Below are positions 21,496-33,361 of a DNA stretch of 64,000 bases, piece after piece (position 1 is the stretch's first letter; every line of letters begins with the position of its first letter). The stretch comes from Amaurobius ferox (Eukaryota; Arthropoda; Arachnida; Araneae; Amaurobiidae). The translations under genes were made by a program, and so were the position numbers. Under the pieces are notes generated by a model, which saw only the letters and a list, made by a program, of their open reading frames with translations, did not search any database and was not told the DNA's origin. The DNA lies in assembly GCA_951213105.1 (NCBI GenBank), contig OX578147.1, positions 128,411,322-128,475,321 of the forward strand. The letters run 5' to 3'.

Positions 21496-21887
21496 AAATG
21501 TCATTCTCTTTTTAAGATATTGTCAATAGTAAGAAATCGTAGCAATAAAAATGCTACACTGAAGTTATGAAAGTAAAATAATGTAAAATGTAATATTTCA
21601 CACATTAAATAACATATTTTTAACTGTTTGATATGTAAGTAATTGCATATAAAAGATTTAGTATCTTAATATATTGCATGTATATTTTTTATTATTTGTT
21701 ATGGCATGCTAAAATTTTAAAAGAATGGATTTAGAAATCATTTGTGTTTAGGTTGTGCACATTTTTCTTTATGTAGCGAGTTATTACGTTATTTAAAATT
21801 GTTAAAATTACTTGGAAAAAAGCAAAGTAACCAACTTACAATTTTAAGTTACCACTGCATATTTCTTATTATAGCTAATGTTATTAC

Positions 21888-22004
21888 TTTCCTTATATAC
21901 ATAATGTATAAGGAAAGTATTGTGACGGGAGAGCACGTTTCAAGCATCCCTGATCACGAATCAAACATTTTTGAAGTGATGTCTGTGTGTGTGTGTGTGT
22001 GAAA

Positions 22005-22049
<45 letters not shown>

Positions 22050-23080
22050 AGTGGGTCTGTGGAGACGATAACTGACGAACGAATGGACCGATTCGAACCA
22101 AATTTGGTACAAAAATCACAATTTGTAAACACTGGAAGCCTATTGTTTTTATACGCAATCGAATGTTCAGAACCCCCCTAAATTTTCGAATGAAATTTTA
22201 AAAAAATCGTCAAAAAATCAAAACCAATAATAAAGTTACGTAAATAGACATTCCTTATGTAATTTTTCATTAGAAAACGATTGACATAAATTTTAGAACG
22301 CTAACATGAACCGTTCTCGAGATATTGCACATTTTTCAAAAGAATTATCAAAAAGTCAAATAAAATAGAAAAAAAAATATTTCCTATTGAGAAACATGTT
22401 CACTTTTCATATATAATATCATGCGATAAATTGGGTGACATCATTCTCGTGGATCTAGCTCGTTCCATTCATGAAAAAAGATACTTTGAGTAATACTTTT
22501 GCATTTGAACGCCAATTTATCTGCTGTAAGAATAACTTATTTCTTCGTTCATAACGCTTGGCGAGATTTTGGCGACGAAATTGGCGGAATGTCGCCAACT
22601 TGGCGACTTTTTGAAATGTTGCCAAATTAACGAAAATCTCGCCAAATGGATAAAAATGACGCTAAATCAATGAAAATGACGACTAATTGTGGAAAATTCA
22701 ATATCTAATAAGTTATATAATATATAAATATATAATAATAGTTATATAATATATGTCGAAAATTCAATATCTAATATGTTATATATATATATATAACCTA
22801 TTTCTTTGTCCATAACGCTTGGCGAGATTTTAGCGACAAAATCGGCGGAATGTCGCCAACTTGGCGACTTTTTGAAATGTTGCCAAATTAACGAAAATCT
22901 CGCCAAATGGATAAAAATGACGATAATCAATGAAAATGACGACTAATTGTCGAAAAGTCAATATCTTGGAAAGGATATTAGTATCTACTAGAAGAAAAAC
23001 CTATTTATTTTACTGTAAAAGTAGTAAATTCATTTCATTATATAAGGAAAGTCATGTGTTGCCCACATCAGATTTTTTTA
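21888..23080 (+). mobile_element. Repeat B copy in duplication unit 1
   Basis: It starts with the palindrome TTTCCTTATATACATAATGT followed by ATAAGGAAAGTATTGTGACG, lacks the GTCGAAAATTCG block seen in other copies, and has a long (GT)n tract at about 21983-22050. The segment from ATAACGCTTGGCGAGATTTT to AATCAATGAAAATGACGACT is duplicated (about 22550-22690 and 22810-22950), with a TA-rich joint between. It ends in AGGAAAGTCATGTGTTGCCC and CACATCAGATTTTTTTA. Confidence 0.6.
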
Positions 23081-24713
23081 ATAATACAAAGCTAATTTAA
23101 TCTTTCTTACATTTTCACTTCAATGGAATTGCAAATGAAATATTAATACCAAAAAGTTCTATTATGCAGCTTTATTAAATTTTCAAAGCCCTTGAAGCAT
23201 TTCGAACTCTATAATTAAGCACAATTTGTTAATGTGTGGTAGTAAAAAAAGAATATAATCTGTGTATAATTAAGCTGTTAAGTAATTGTGAAGTATTTAA
23301 AATCATTCAATGTTTAAAATGTATATTTTATCAGGTTAGCTTGTGTCATTCATTGCATTTACCTAGTGTACTTAACATGTTGTCATAAATTATTCAGTTT
23401 CCTGCAAATATTTTAAAATTATTTTAATAATGTTGTTAGTTGTGTGATATTTTATAATAGACTAGCAGAATGTCCGTTCTTCGTACTGATTATATAATGC
23501 AAGAAATTTAAAATTCAGAATTTGAAGTTTTAATATTTGAAGTCTCTATTTTTGAAATTTTATAATAATTCTAATGAAAAGAAACTAGGTGAGCTCTACC
23601 GTGCTGAGATAATAAACAGATAGATAGATGTACAACACACAATTTTATGTATACTGTTAATAGCAGATATACCCGACATTGGCCATGATTTAAAATATGT
23701 GCAAATTCCTGCAGTATTCTGAATGACATTCTTACTCAAAACAGTCTATTAAAATATTTCATTTAATTCTCCCTTCACTTAATTCTTCTAAATTTAATTC
23801 TCCTTTCTGTGTTTTCTATACACAATTATCTTCACAAGCAGATCTGAAGAAAAAAACATCCTCGTTTGAAAACAAATTATAAAATATGTATGAAATTGGA
23901 TCAATATATACTAAAATTAAAGCGCTAAAATGATATAAAAATGGTTATAATTTTTTTATATCAATTTCTTTATTATTTAAATCGGAAAAAATTTAATAAT
24001 AATTGTCTGCCTAATAAACACATTTGATTTAATTGCGTTGCTAAGCATCATGATATAATTTTCTTAATAAATTTGCGGAAAATATATCATCTGCATAATT
24101 CTATTTTTATGGAAGGTTTAAAATTTAATTGTGGGATTTTTATTCATATCTCGACAATCGCAGGTCCTAGAAACTCGAAACATGGACTAAATTTTAAGTA
24201 GGGCTATTTCAAGGCTACCCACAAAATGTTCATGAAATTCGATGCAGCAGTTCTATCGTAATGATGAGATAAATAAACACACGAACAGATATATGTATTT
24301 CAATTTTATTTATATAGATAAAAAAAAAATGCCATTCTCTTTTTAAGATATTGTCAATAGTAAGAAATCGTAGCAATAAAAATGCTACACTAAAGTTATG
24401 AAAGTAAAATAATGTAAAATGTAATATTTCACACATCAAATAACATTTTTTTAACCGTTTGATAAGTAAGTAATTGCATATAAAAGATTTAGTGTCTTAA
24501 TATATTGCATGTATATTTTTTATTATTTGTTATGGCATGCTGAAATTTTAAAAGAATGGGTTAAGAAATCATTTGTATTTAGGTTGTGCACAGTTTTTTA
24601 TGTAGTAAGTTATTATGTTATTGAAAATTGTTAAATTACTTGGAAAAAAGCAAAGTAACCAACTTACAATTTCAAGTTACCATTGCTTATTTCATTATAT
24701 TATAGTTAATGTT

Positions 24714-24857
24714 ATTACTTTCCTTATATACATAATGTATAAGGAAAGTATTGTGACGGGGTCGAAAATTCGAAATCGAGTTTTCGACGGGAGAGCACGT
24801 TTCAAGCATCCCTGATCACGAATCAAACATTTTTGAAATGATGTCTGTGTGTGTGTA

Positions 24858-24901
<44 letters not shown>

Positions 24902-25705
24902 TATGTGTGTGTGTGTGTGTGTCAGTGAGTCTGTGGAGACGATAACTGACGAACGAATGGACCGATTCGAATCAAATTTGGTACAAAAATCACAATCCGT
25001 AAACACTGGAAGCCTATTGTTTTTATACGCAATCGAATGCTCAGAACCACCCTAAATTTTCGAATGAAATTTTGAAAAAATCGTTAAAAAATCAAAACCA
25101 CTAATAAAGTTACGCAAATAGACATTTCTTATGTAATTTTTTATTAGAAAACGATTGACATAAATTTTAGAACGCTAACATGTACCGTTCTCGAGATATT
25201 GTACATTTTTCAAAAAAATTAGCAAAAAGTCATATAAAATTAAAAAAAAATATTTCCTATTGAGAAACATGTTCACTTTTCATATGTAATACCATGCGAT
25301 AAATTGAGTGACATCATTCTCGTGGATCTAGCTCGTTTCATTCATGAAAAAAGATACTTTGAATAATGCTTTTGTATTTGAACGCCAATAGTCATTTATC
25401 TGCTGTAAGAATAACTTATTTCTTAGTGCATAACGCTTGGCGAGATTTTGGCGACGAATTTGGCGGAATGTCGCCAACTTGGCGACTTTTTTAAAATGTT
25501 GCCAAATTAACGAAAATCTCGCCAAATGGATAAATATGACGCTAAATCAATGAAAATGACGACTAATTGTTGAAAATTCAATATCTTGGAAAGAATATTA
25601 GTATCTACTATAAGAAAAAATCTACTTTTTTACTGTAAAAGTATAAAATTCATTACATTATATAAGGAAAGTCATGTGTTGCCCACATCAGATTTTTTTA
25701 ATAAT
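24714..25705 (+). mobile_element. Repeat B copy in duplication unit 2
   Basis: Full copy: palindromic ACTTTCCTTATATACATAAT left end, GTCGAAAATTCGAAATCGAG, GAGAGCACGTTTCAAGCATC, two (GT)n tracts (24845-24925), the AGACGATAACTGACGAACGA block, AACGCTAACATGTACCGTTC, GGCGAATTTGGCGG-like motifs, and the right end TATATAAGGAAAGTCATGTG. It sits at the same place in unit 2 as the 21.9-kb copy does in unit 1, so both descend from one insertion before the duplication. Confidence 0.6.
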
Positions 25706-26362
25706 ACAAAGCTAATTTAATCTTTCTTACATTTTCACTTCAATGGAATTGCAAATGAAATATTAATACCAAAAAGTTCTATTATGCAGCTTTATTAAAT
25801 TTTCAAAGCCCCTGAAGCATTTCGAACTCTATAATTAAGCAAAATTGTTTACAATTTGTTAATGTGTGGTAGTAAAAAAAGGAATATAAGCTGTGCTATA
25901 TTAGAAAACCTCAACTTCTACAAATTATAGTGCATAGGTTAATGGATGACATTCAACTAGTATTTTATCTTAATTCTAAATAATTTTACAATTTATAACA
26001 ACAACAAAAAATGAATAAAATAAAATGAAACAAAATTAAATAAACACATAAGCATACTAAAAGCTAAATTCTGAGTTTCTTTTTAATGATTATCTTATGA
26101 TATTTAATGATAAATCATTTTAGTTTCTGCATACTTTATCCGTAAGTATACATACTTTAGCTGAATGTACAATTGAATGAATTATTCAAATAAAATGTCT
26201 GATTAAGCAATAAATATACAGGATTCTTTTTCAAACTTTTATTAAAACACTAACTAACTGAATGGAATCCTTTCATCTTTGCCCCCAGAGTGAATTTGAG
26301 TCATTATAAATATTTTATTTTAAGGAAATGTACAGCAATATTAATCTTTTAAATCACCCATT

Positions 26363-26836
26363 TTAATGCACATTATCAAAAATACTTCCAAATTTCATGA
26401 ATATTATTTGCTTTACTGACAAATTATTATTCCTTTGCATCGAACAGAGAATTAAAAGGGAAATAAATAACAAAAGCTCCGATCGCGATCTGGAAGACCT
26501 ACTCCAAGTGGGCCTACAAGCCGAGACGTCAAAAGTTAGTGCTCCAGCATCTGCTCTCGGAGGTGACGGTTCAAACGCTTTTCCATACTCTTCAAAAGCC
26601 CTCAGATGACCGAGAAGACTGAATCTTTGCATACTTCCAGTTTCAATCATCGGATAGAAAAAGTAGCCAGATTTTTTATTACATCCCGGGGGGACGAAAA
26701 GCATTTTCAGACTCTCGAGAAGCCCACCTGTTGATCCAGAAGACTGAATCTTTGCACACTTATACGTAGCATCGGCCATTGGACAGAACCTAACATAAGT
26801 TTTCAATTCCTTGTATATTTGTAAACTTGCATGCAT
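26363..26836 (-). other. Unclassified open segment
   Basis: A minus-strand frame of 157 codons without stops, GC-richer than its flanks, containing two related blocks around GAAGACTGAATCTTTGCA (about 26611-26628 and 26739-26756), so part of it is a diverged tandem repeat. I recognise no domain. It could be a fragment of a retroelement, and coding capacity may be accidental. 25896-26362 is AT-rich with nothing seen. Confidence 0.25.
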
Positions 26837-26856
26837 GCAAACAGTTCACTAAAGTC

Positions 26857-28155
26857 TTTTTAGCACTTTACAACATAGTTAAAAGGTGTTTATGACTTTG
26901 TTCATTTTGTCTGTCTGTCTGTTCGTTTGCACGATAGCTACCGTAAAAATGACTTTATCAAAATGAAATTTTAGTATGTTGTTTAGACGGTCTGTGAAAC
27001 CTATGGGAATATAAATGAATAATATCACCCAGTTAGTTTTGGATTGAATCCGGGTTGAAAACATGAAATACATTGAACCCTATGGGACCTAATTTTTCAA
27101 ACATTCTTTAAGCAAATTTAAAATTCACAAATTACTTCGAAAGTTTTAAGAAATATTCAAATTATCCCATAAAATATATAAAAAAATTATCAGCAAAATA
27201 TATTCAGTAGTTTTTTAAATAAAAATTAAAATAATAATTACACCCTATATGAAGAGATCACGTGACTATTATATGACGAGATCACGTGACCCACTTTAAA
27301 ATAAAATATGGCATTCATCTTGTGCCAAAATCGTGATTTTTAAAGTTCTTTTTAATATATATTTAGTGTTGTATCCGTCCTAAAATTACTTTACTTTTAA
27401 TTAAATTCTGTGCATCTACATTCTGAAACAACGCAATTATAATATACTTGAGTTTAAATGATCATCAAACTTTGATTATTTCTACAACGAAGCCTAATTT
27501 TCACATATGGAAAATGTAAACACCAAAAGATGTAGATGAGTTATATAAGAATAGCTGCATTTCTTTAAAGCAAAATTATTTAGCTCTAGAGTCTGCGATA
27601 TAGCTGATATGAATGAAACATTCATTGATTTTACATAGAGAAGACGATTTTTTCGATGAAGTTTTACGCATAGAGTTAAATTACTTGTATCTCCATGGTT
27701 TGAAGTTTTTAAATAAAATAAATTATTGTAGTACTGTGATGAATGAAAGGAATGGAAAAAAGTTATAAATGAAAGGCTGCTTTTATTTAGAGAGCCAGAC
27801 GATTTATATTTCGATGACGTCAATTGAATAAAGTTCATTTGTTTTCGATGAAGTTTTCAAATATAATAAATTATTGTAGTATTGTGATAAATTAAAAATA
27901 TTACCTCTGAATGTATCGCATTTTAGAAATGTTTAAACCAGGCAATTTATATATCAATGACGTCATTTGAATAAAGTTCATTTTTTTGGATGAAGTTTGA
28001 AGTTTTCAAATATAATACATTGATGTAGTATTATGATAATTATAAAAATATTACCGAGGAATGGTATCGTATTTTAGAGATGTTTAAATAAAATTGCATT
28101 GCAGTTGGAAAGTGTTTCACAATCAATGCTTTATGCATGATTGATCTTTCTTGTT
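26857..28155 (-). mobile_element. Helentron-like element, copy 5
   Basis: Reverse-oriented full copy. The left end on the plus strand, TTTTTAGCACTTTACAACAT, carries the terminal hairpin; GTCTGTCTGTCTGTTC follows, and the right end is ATGCATGATTGATCTTTCTTGTT with its imperfect palindrome. It contains two internal (A/T)-rich blocks shared with copies 3 and 7 (GTGATTTTTAAAGTTCTT, ATCACGTGAC). Confidence 0.6.
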
Positions 28156-28606
28156 CTTTCCTACACAGATGAAAAAAAAAACTTATCTTTATAAACTGTT
28201 TCTAAACGGCAGAATATCTATTTTATCTATTTGGCAACACCTATTTGGTGTTGCCCTTCTCTGTAAGCCTGTTTAATAATTTGATTGGATTTAGACAACC
28301 TTCTGACGAACCCGAAAGCGTGTCTACCATTCTGGCATGCTGGTCTGAAGATCAAAAGGTCGAGATTTGAATCTTTCCCTGGGCTTATTGCAGAAGTGAT
28401 TCGTAAATTATGTATAGCGATACTTTGATGAATCCTTCGTCTTAATGATATGCGTTATTCAGTATATTTATAAATGAAGACATATGCCGTTCATTCCGAC
28501 AGATGAAACCTGGTGGAATTAATTTGCTTGATCAGTCCCTACGTGCTGATATAACTTTTATGAACCGAAACGATTGCAAACAGGGTAGACTGAATTAACG
28601 GACTTC
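28156..28606. other. Spacer between two helentron-like copies
   Basis: Around 28320-28400 a sequence ending GGTCGAGATTTGAATCTTTCC resembles a tRNA-derived B box and may be a decayed SINE head. No target duplication was found. I see nothing else here. Confidence 0.3.
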
Positions 28607-29099
28607 TTTTTAACACTTTCCAACATAGTTGAAAAGTGTTTATGACTTTGGTCATTCTGTCTCTCTGTCTGTCCGTTCGCACGATAACTGTCGTAAAAAT
28701 GACTTTATCAAAATGAAATTTTAGTATGTTGGTCAGACGGTCTGTGGGACATATGAGAATGTAAATAAATAATATCACCCAATTAGTTTTGGATTGAACT
28801 CGGGTTGAAAACGTGAAATACATTGAACCCTATGGGACCTCATTTTTCAAACATTTTTTAAGGGAAGTTAAAATTCGCACATTGCTTTGAAAATTTTAGT
28901 AAATATTCAAATTATCTCATAAAATGTATAAAAAAATTTTGAGCAAAATATGTTCGGTATTTTTTTTAAATAAAATTTAAAATAATAATTACACCCATAC
29001 CATATGAAGAGATCATGTGACCCATGTCAAAACAAAATTGCATTACAATTGGAAATTGTTTCGTAATCAATGCTTTATGCATGATTGATCTTTCTTGTT
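28607..29099 (-). mobile_element. Helentron-like element, copy 6, internally deleted
   Basis: It keeps the hairpin end (TTTTTAACACTTTCCAACAT) with GTCTGTCTGTCC, and the far end (AATCAATGCTTTATGCATGA, TTGATCTTTCTTGTT), but the middle between about 29035 and the palindrome end is missing (roughly 800 bp compared with copy 5). Confidence 0.6.
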
Positions 29100-29539
29100 A
29101 TAATATAGTATTGTATCTACACTACACAGGCGAATCCCTGACTGTAAATACTGCTGGTGAGAATACACATTTCTTGAGCTTCTTCGGCAAAAAGCAAACA
29201 TATGAAAATCAGATGATTATAATTGTTTAAAGGGCGTTATGACTGCTTTATCAGATCATAAAACAATATATACTAATCAAAAGATTAAATACGACTTCAG
29301 GCAGTCGTTTTAAATCTTTTATTATGTTAGAAAGGATTTTTCTTGTAAAAGGACATGAGCCGAATTTGTAAAATGTTTACATTTAAACATTATGTAATCA
29401 TAAATTGTGCATCTAATAGAACATTAAAAATAGAAATATTTGCATTTATGTACGTTCTTAACTGATACTGAACTCAAAAGCTACACGACAGAATGCGAAG
29501 AAGTTCAAGATCTCTGACTCGAATAACTGAATTTCGTTT

Positions 29540-29890
29540 CTTGGATTTACTGCTGTAATAACTCATTGAGTTTAATTCCGTTTCTTAGCAACATGATTTT
29601 TTTTTTCAAATAAAATCTCACTGGGTTTAATTGCGTCGCTTAGCCAACATTATATCACTTTTTTTTTCAAATCATTTTGCGGAACAAATATCGTTCGCAT
29701 AATGCTATCTCAATGGAATGTTTAATAGTGAGTTTTTTTTTATCAATATCTCGATAACCCCTGGTTTTAAAAACTCGAAACATAAACTAAATTTTAAATG
29801 GACCCATTGTAAGTCTATCCCGAAAATTTCTGTTCCCGTTGCCAATTTCTATTGGAATGGATGATAAGAAAATGTGAAAATAGACACAGG
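29540..29890 (+). repeat. Repeat C, diverged copy
   Basis: GGTTTAATTGCGTCGCTTAGCC, ATATCTCGATAACCCCTGGT and AAACTCGAAACATAAACTAA correspond in order to 21.2-21.4 kb. This copy lies outside the tandem duplication and is clearly more diverged. Confidence 0.45.
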
Positions 29891-30667
29891 AAAATATTTC
29901 CGAAAAGCTCAAGTATGGAAAACAAAAAAAAGCGCTTTCCTGGGAATGAGAGCATCTGAGAAGTAGAGTTAGTTATTCGTTTATTTTAAGTTTATATGTA
30001 AATTGTATGTCAGAATCAATGAAATTAATAAGATTAGCAATAAGAGAAGTATCTTCCACAAAATTACATGACATTCAAATTTTGCTGAGTTTTTAAGGTA
30101 TTTAGATATATTGAAGTCGGCCTTTCTCCCTCCACCATCATTTGGCGTCAGTTTGTCCTGAGCTGCGTGCTCGTAATAGTAGTCCGGAGCTTCGTATTCA
30201 ATGACTGATTATTTCTTTCTATTCCATTGTCAGAATGTGGGTACCAGAGACACGTTTTTCAAAACTGGTAAAACTTCAACAAAAGTCACCCAGTTTTACG
30301 CTTTTTATGCGCTCGTCAACATGAAATAGCCGATGCAGCATGGTGCACCCAGAGCTCAATCTTTAAGAAATTTGATACTGGCTGAAGACTAAATTTGTCG
30401 GTCTGTAGAAGTTGATAAAATTGCGATGCACGTAGAAAATTTCCTTCCTGTTATTGTAGGTATCGCCTGTTTCATACTGACAAAAAGCTTAATAATAGCA
30501 AATGGATGGTGCAATATGCAATAAGAAGGCCATTCTTGAGAGTATTAGCCTTAAGCCACTGTTTTCCATGTCATTGAGCAGGATGGAGGGCTCCGTAAAG
30601 TTCATGAGCCTCTGCATTTTCCGGAGAGCTTTAATATCAGAGCTACTCCGCCATACTTTAGAACGCC
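29891..30667. other. GMC intron 2, no gene recognised
   Basis: AT-rich up to about 30100, then more balanced composition with short open frames on both strands at 30489-30740 that show no family motif. I see nothing that I can support. Confidence 0.35.
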
Positions 30668-31324
30668 ACAGATGCAGTAAATGTAGAATAATTCCATTTA
30701 TAGCAATGCAGTAAATGTAGAATTGTCCCATTTTTAGCAATTCAGTAAATGTAGAATAGTCCCATTTATAACAATGCAGAGAAAATGTAGAATAGTCCCA
30801 TTTATAGCAATTCAGTAAATGTAGAATAGTTCATTTATAGTAACGCAGTAAATGTAGAATAGTCCCATTTATAGCAATGCAGTAAATGTAGAATTGTCCC
30901 ATTTATAGCAATTCAGTAAATGTAGAATAGTCCCATTTATAGCAATGCAGTAAATGTAGAATAGTTCCATTTATAGTAACGCAGTAAATGTAGAATAGTC
31001 CCATTTATAGCAATGCAGTAAATGTAGAATAGTCCCATTTATAGCAATGCAGTAAATGTAGAATAGTTCCATTTATAGTAACGCAGTAAATGTAGAATAG
31101 TTCCATTTATAGTAACGCAGTAAATGTATAATAGTCCCATTTATAGCAATGCAGTAAATGTAGAATAGTCCCATTTATAGCAATGCAGTAAATGTAGAAT
31201 AGTCCCATTTATAGCAATTCAGTAAATGTAGAATAATCTCATTTATGGCAATTCAGTAAATGTAAAATAGTCCCATTTATAGCAATGCAGTAAATGTAGA
31301 ATAGTCCCATTTATAGCAAAGCAG
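30668..31324. repeat. 34-bp minisatellite, about 19 copies
   Basis: The unit begins GCAATGCAGTAAATGTAGAA and continues with TAGTCCCATTTATA; variants swap GCAATTCAG or GTAACGCAG for the first part and TAGTTCCATT for the second. The copies are head to tail without spacers. Variant types alternate in short runs, suggesting higher-order amplification of two- or three-unit blocks. It lies in the large GMC intron 2. Confidence 0.9.
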
Positions 31325-32025
31325 TTGTTCAGATACAGCATCTGGTCTGCACTATCCAACTTGCAACGTCTTATGCAAATGAGTAGGGTCACATGATCAG
31401 GGATTTATCTTCCCACTCCCCACTACAAATGTTATGGTAGCCAGGGGAAAGGGGTCCTCCCGGACATGACTGACTTAATTCTTTTTTTATCTGGATCTGC
31501 GCATATGATGTTACGGGAATAGCAAATAACATTTTGTTCTTAGGCTCTCTGAAGAAATCGAATTTGTTAACTGAGACTGCCTTACTTCACTTACGTTACA
31601 AAATATCTTTGTGTGTGTGTGTGTGGACGTTACTGGGGAAGGTGTGCCCAGCACAATTTAAAATCTCTGTTTAAAATCGTTGTTTACGTCTGAATATTGC
31701 CACTTCAAAATTAACAAACAATTTTTAATCATAATAATGCGAAAACTTGTTGTGTATTAGCAACGACTCTCAAAGTCCTCCCTGATCCTCGGCGTCACGA
31801 ATGGCGAAATGTTATGTTCGTCGACGTCGAGCTGAGAAGTTTTGAGTTTATTGCCCGCGGGCTGAGTGTCCAACTTTATATTAAAGAACCTGGATGGTAG
31901 TTATTCACCACTATCAGATCAGTCTCCTCTTCGGATTCTAACGTGCATGCAATGCAAGATAATAGTCCGAACACTGGAATGTCGAGCGACCTCGTGCCGA
32001 GACGTACCTTGTTTTAAATGCTTAC
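31325..32025. other. GMC intron 2, distal part
   Basis: No gene recognised. A (GT)n tract lies near 31609-31624. The stretch 31740-32010 is less AT-rich, but no frame continues the GMC reading frame beyond the donor. Confidence 0.35.
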
Positions 32026-32228
32026 CCGATTGATTTGTTCCGATGCCGTATACCTCTGGGATGTCGTCCGATACTTCCAGTCTATATCAGTAAAGAGAAA
32101 AGCCCTGCCCGCAGAGGGCACTTCTGTCATCAGAGGAGTCGTCCCGCCAGCTTCCAGAAGCAGGACGGTCACGCAAGGAACCTCTGAGAGACGGTTAGCA
32201 ACAACCGAGCCTGCAGAGCCAGCACCCA
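32026..32228 (-). CDS. GMC oxidoreductase, exon 2 (FAD-binding)
   Basis: A 203-bp exon between acceptor GTCATAG and donor GTAAGC. With the last codon of exon 1 it forms [17 protein letters not shown], the GxGxxG dinucleotide fold that binds the ADP part of FAD, followed by [10 protein letters not shown] (the acidic residue that binds the ribose). [20 protein letters not shown] and [10 protein letters not shown] come next, where family members carry the DWxYxTxxQ motif. It leaves in phase 0 directly into WPLGK of exon 3. All hallmark residues of this subdomain are kept. Confidence 0.94.
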
Positions 32229-32499
32229 CTATGACAAAAGGGGAAATGAAATGATTAAGAAAAAGCGGAACTAGACTGAGTTTTACCGAAATAAAATTAA
32301 GGCAGTAAAAAACCTGATGTGGTCAGCGCATGACTTTCCCTACACAGTGCAGTGAATTGACTTCTTTCACGGTGAAAAGGATGTATAAGATCTACGACAC
32401 ATGTTTTTAATGTTAAATTGTACATTGGGCGCTTTTCCGGATGAAAACATGCAAAATTAAGGAAAACTTGAGCAACGTATGAAAGCATAAATAACACAG

Positions 32500-32790
32500 G
32501 GGCGGGACAGATCAGTGGTTAGCTTGCGGGGATTGCACTCGGACGCCCAGAGTTTGATTTCCTGCTTTGCCCAAACTGTCCAAATATTTACGCGGAGTAC
32601 AAGTTAAATATGTGAGTCCGTAAGTCCTTTCGACAGGCTAGTGGTAGGGAAAGGAGGGTACGGTCCCTGCAAATGCCGCCCCCACTGGGTTCCGGTCTAA
32701 ATTCAGTGGCACTTCCCGGTCGTCCAAACAGATAGCTTACACCTTCGAGTCGGTCGGTCGGTCTGGGTTGAAGAAAAATAAGCCGAGCTT
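32500..32790 (+). mobile_element. SINE-B copy with tRNA-like head
   Basis: The head GGGGCGGGACAGATCAGTGG, then TTAGCTTGCGGGG, ACTCGGACGC and AGAGTTTGATTTCC has A-box-like (GATCAGTGGTTAGC) and B-box-like (AGTTTGATTTCC) elements spaced as in a tRNA. The SINE-B body follows (GTTAAATATGTGAGTCCGTA, GGTACGGTCCCTGCAAATGC, CACTGGGTTCCGGTCTAAAT) and the tail CGGTCGGTCTGGGTTGAAG. It is the most complete head of this family in the window. It lies in GMC intron 1. Confidence 0.7.
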
Positions 32791-32794
32791 AAAT

Positions 32795-33145
32795 ATACTT
32801 TATGGGATGGATAAGGAAAATTTGATCAACATATGTACGCATAAATAACACAAAATAATGCAGAATACAGCTGTTTCGATGATACGCTGGACCCCCTTCG
32901 TCAGTTCAAGGGAAACGACAAACCCAAAATCCAAAAGAGGAGTGGGATTAAGCTTTTTTAGCGCCTACTCCTATTTTGGACTTCGGGTTTATACTGACAT
33001 ACCCACTTCTATTTTGCATCCACTTCTCTTGGGGGATCCAGTGCATCTTCGTAACAGCTGTATGTTGCATTATTTTGTGTTATTTGTGCTTATATACGTT
33101 GTTCAAGTTTTCCTTATCCTTCGCATAAAGTTTATTTTACTTATG
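32795..33145. repeat. Foldback palindrome of about 350 bp
   Basis: The left arm (about 32795-32915) and right arm (about 33025-33145) are reverse complements: GGATAAGGAAAATTTGATCA pairs with the complement of 33102-33121, ATAACACAAAATAATGCAGA pairs near 33065-33085, and ACAGCTGTTTCGATGATACG with GGACCCCC pairs with 33026-33058. A further partial left arm lies at about 32440-32499, before the SINE-B copy. The core is not palindromic. The open frame at 32858-33307 runs through it and is probably accidental. Confidence 0.65.
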
Positions 33146-33361
33146 AATGTAAAACTATTTCAAAAGATCCAATTAACTATTGAATGTATTAAAATGTCAA
33201 TTATATATTTACACCCTCCACTTAACCCCCAATACTTGAAAACCTCCTTTTACCTGAACAAGTATTGTCGAAATGTGTATCTGACCGAGGTAAACGAGCC
33301 ATATTAAAACGAAGCTATACTATATTGGACGCGCTATGCTAAATAAATGTAATTTCCTTAC

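Larger units (their letters stand above)
20462..25895 (+). repeat. Tandem duplication of about 2.8 kb (two units)
   Basis: Unit 1 runs from about 20462 to 23270 and unit 2 from about 23271 to 25895. Both begin near TTGTGAAGTATTTAAAATC, share TCAGGTTAGCTTGTGTCATT, GTCCGTTCTTCGTACTGATT and TTTTATTTATATAGATAAAA in order, each contain a repeat B copy at the same place, and end at TTAATGTGTGGTAGTAAAAA. Unit 1 is longer because its repeat B has an internal duplication. The units differ by scattered substitutions and small indels, so the duplication is not very recent. Confidence 0.8.

Noticed and set aside
21893..22181. Small proteins with Val-Cys or Thr-His runs (also at 17.9-18.2, 24.7-25.0 and 36.4-36.6 kb)
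   Set aside because: They are frames through the (GT)n tract of repeat B, repeated in every copy.
30668..31324. CRISPR-like array
   Set aside because: The 34-bp units are contiguous with no spacers, and the DNA is plainly eukaryotic.
32858..33307. 149-codon plus-strand gene
   Set aside because: It runs through both arms of a foldback palindrome, and the sequence has no family resemblance.
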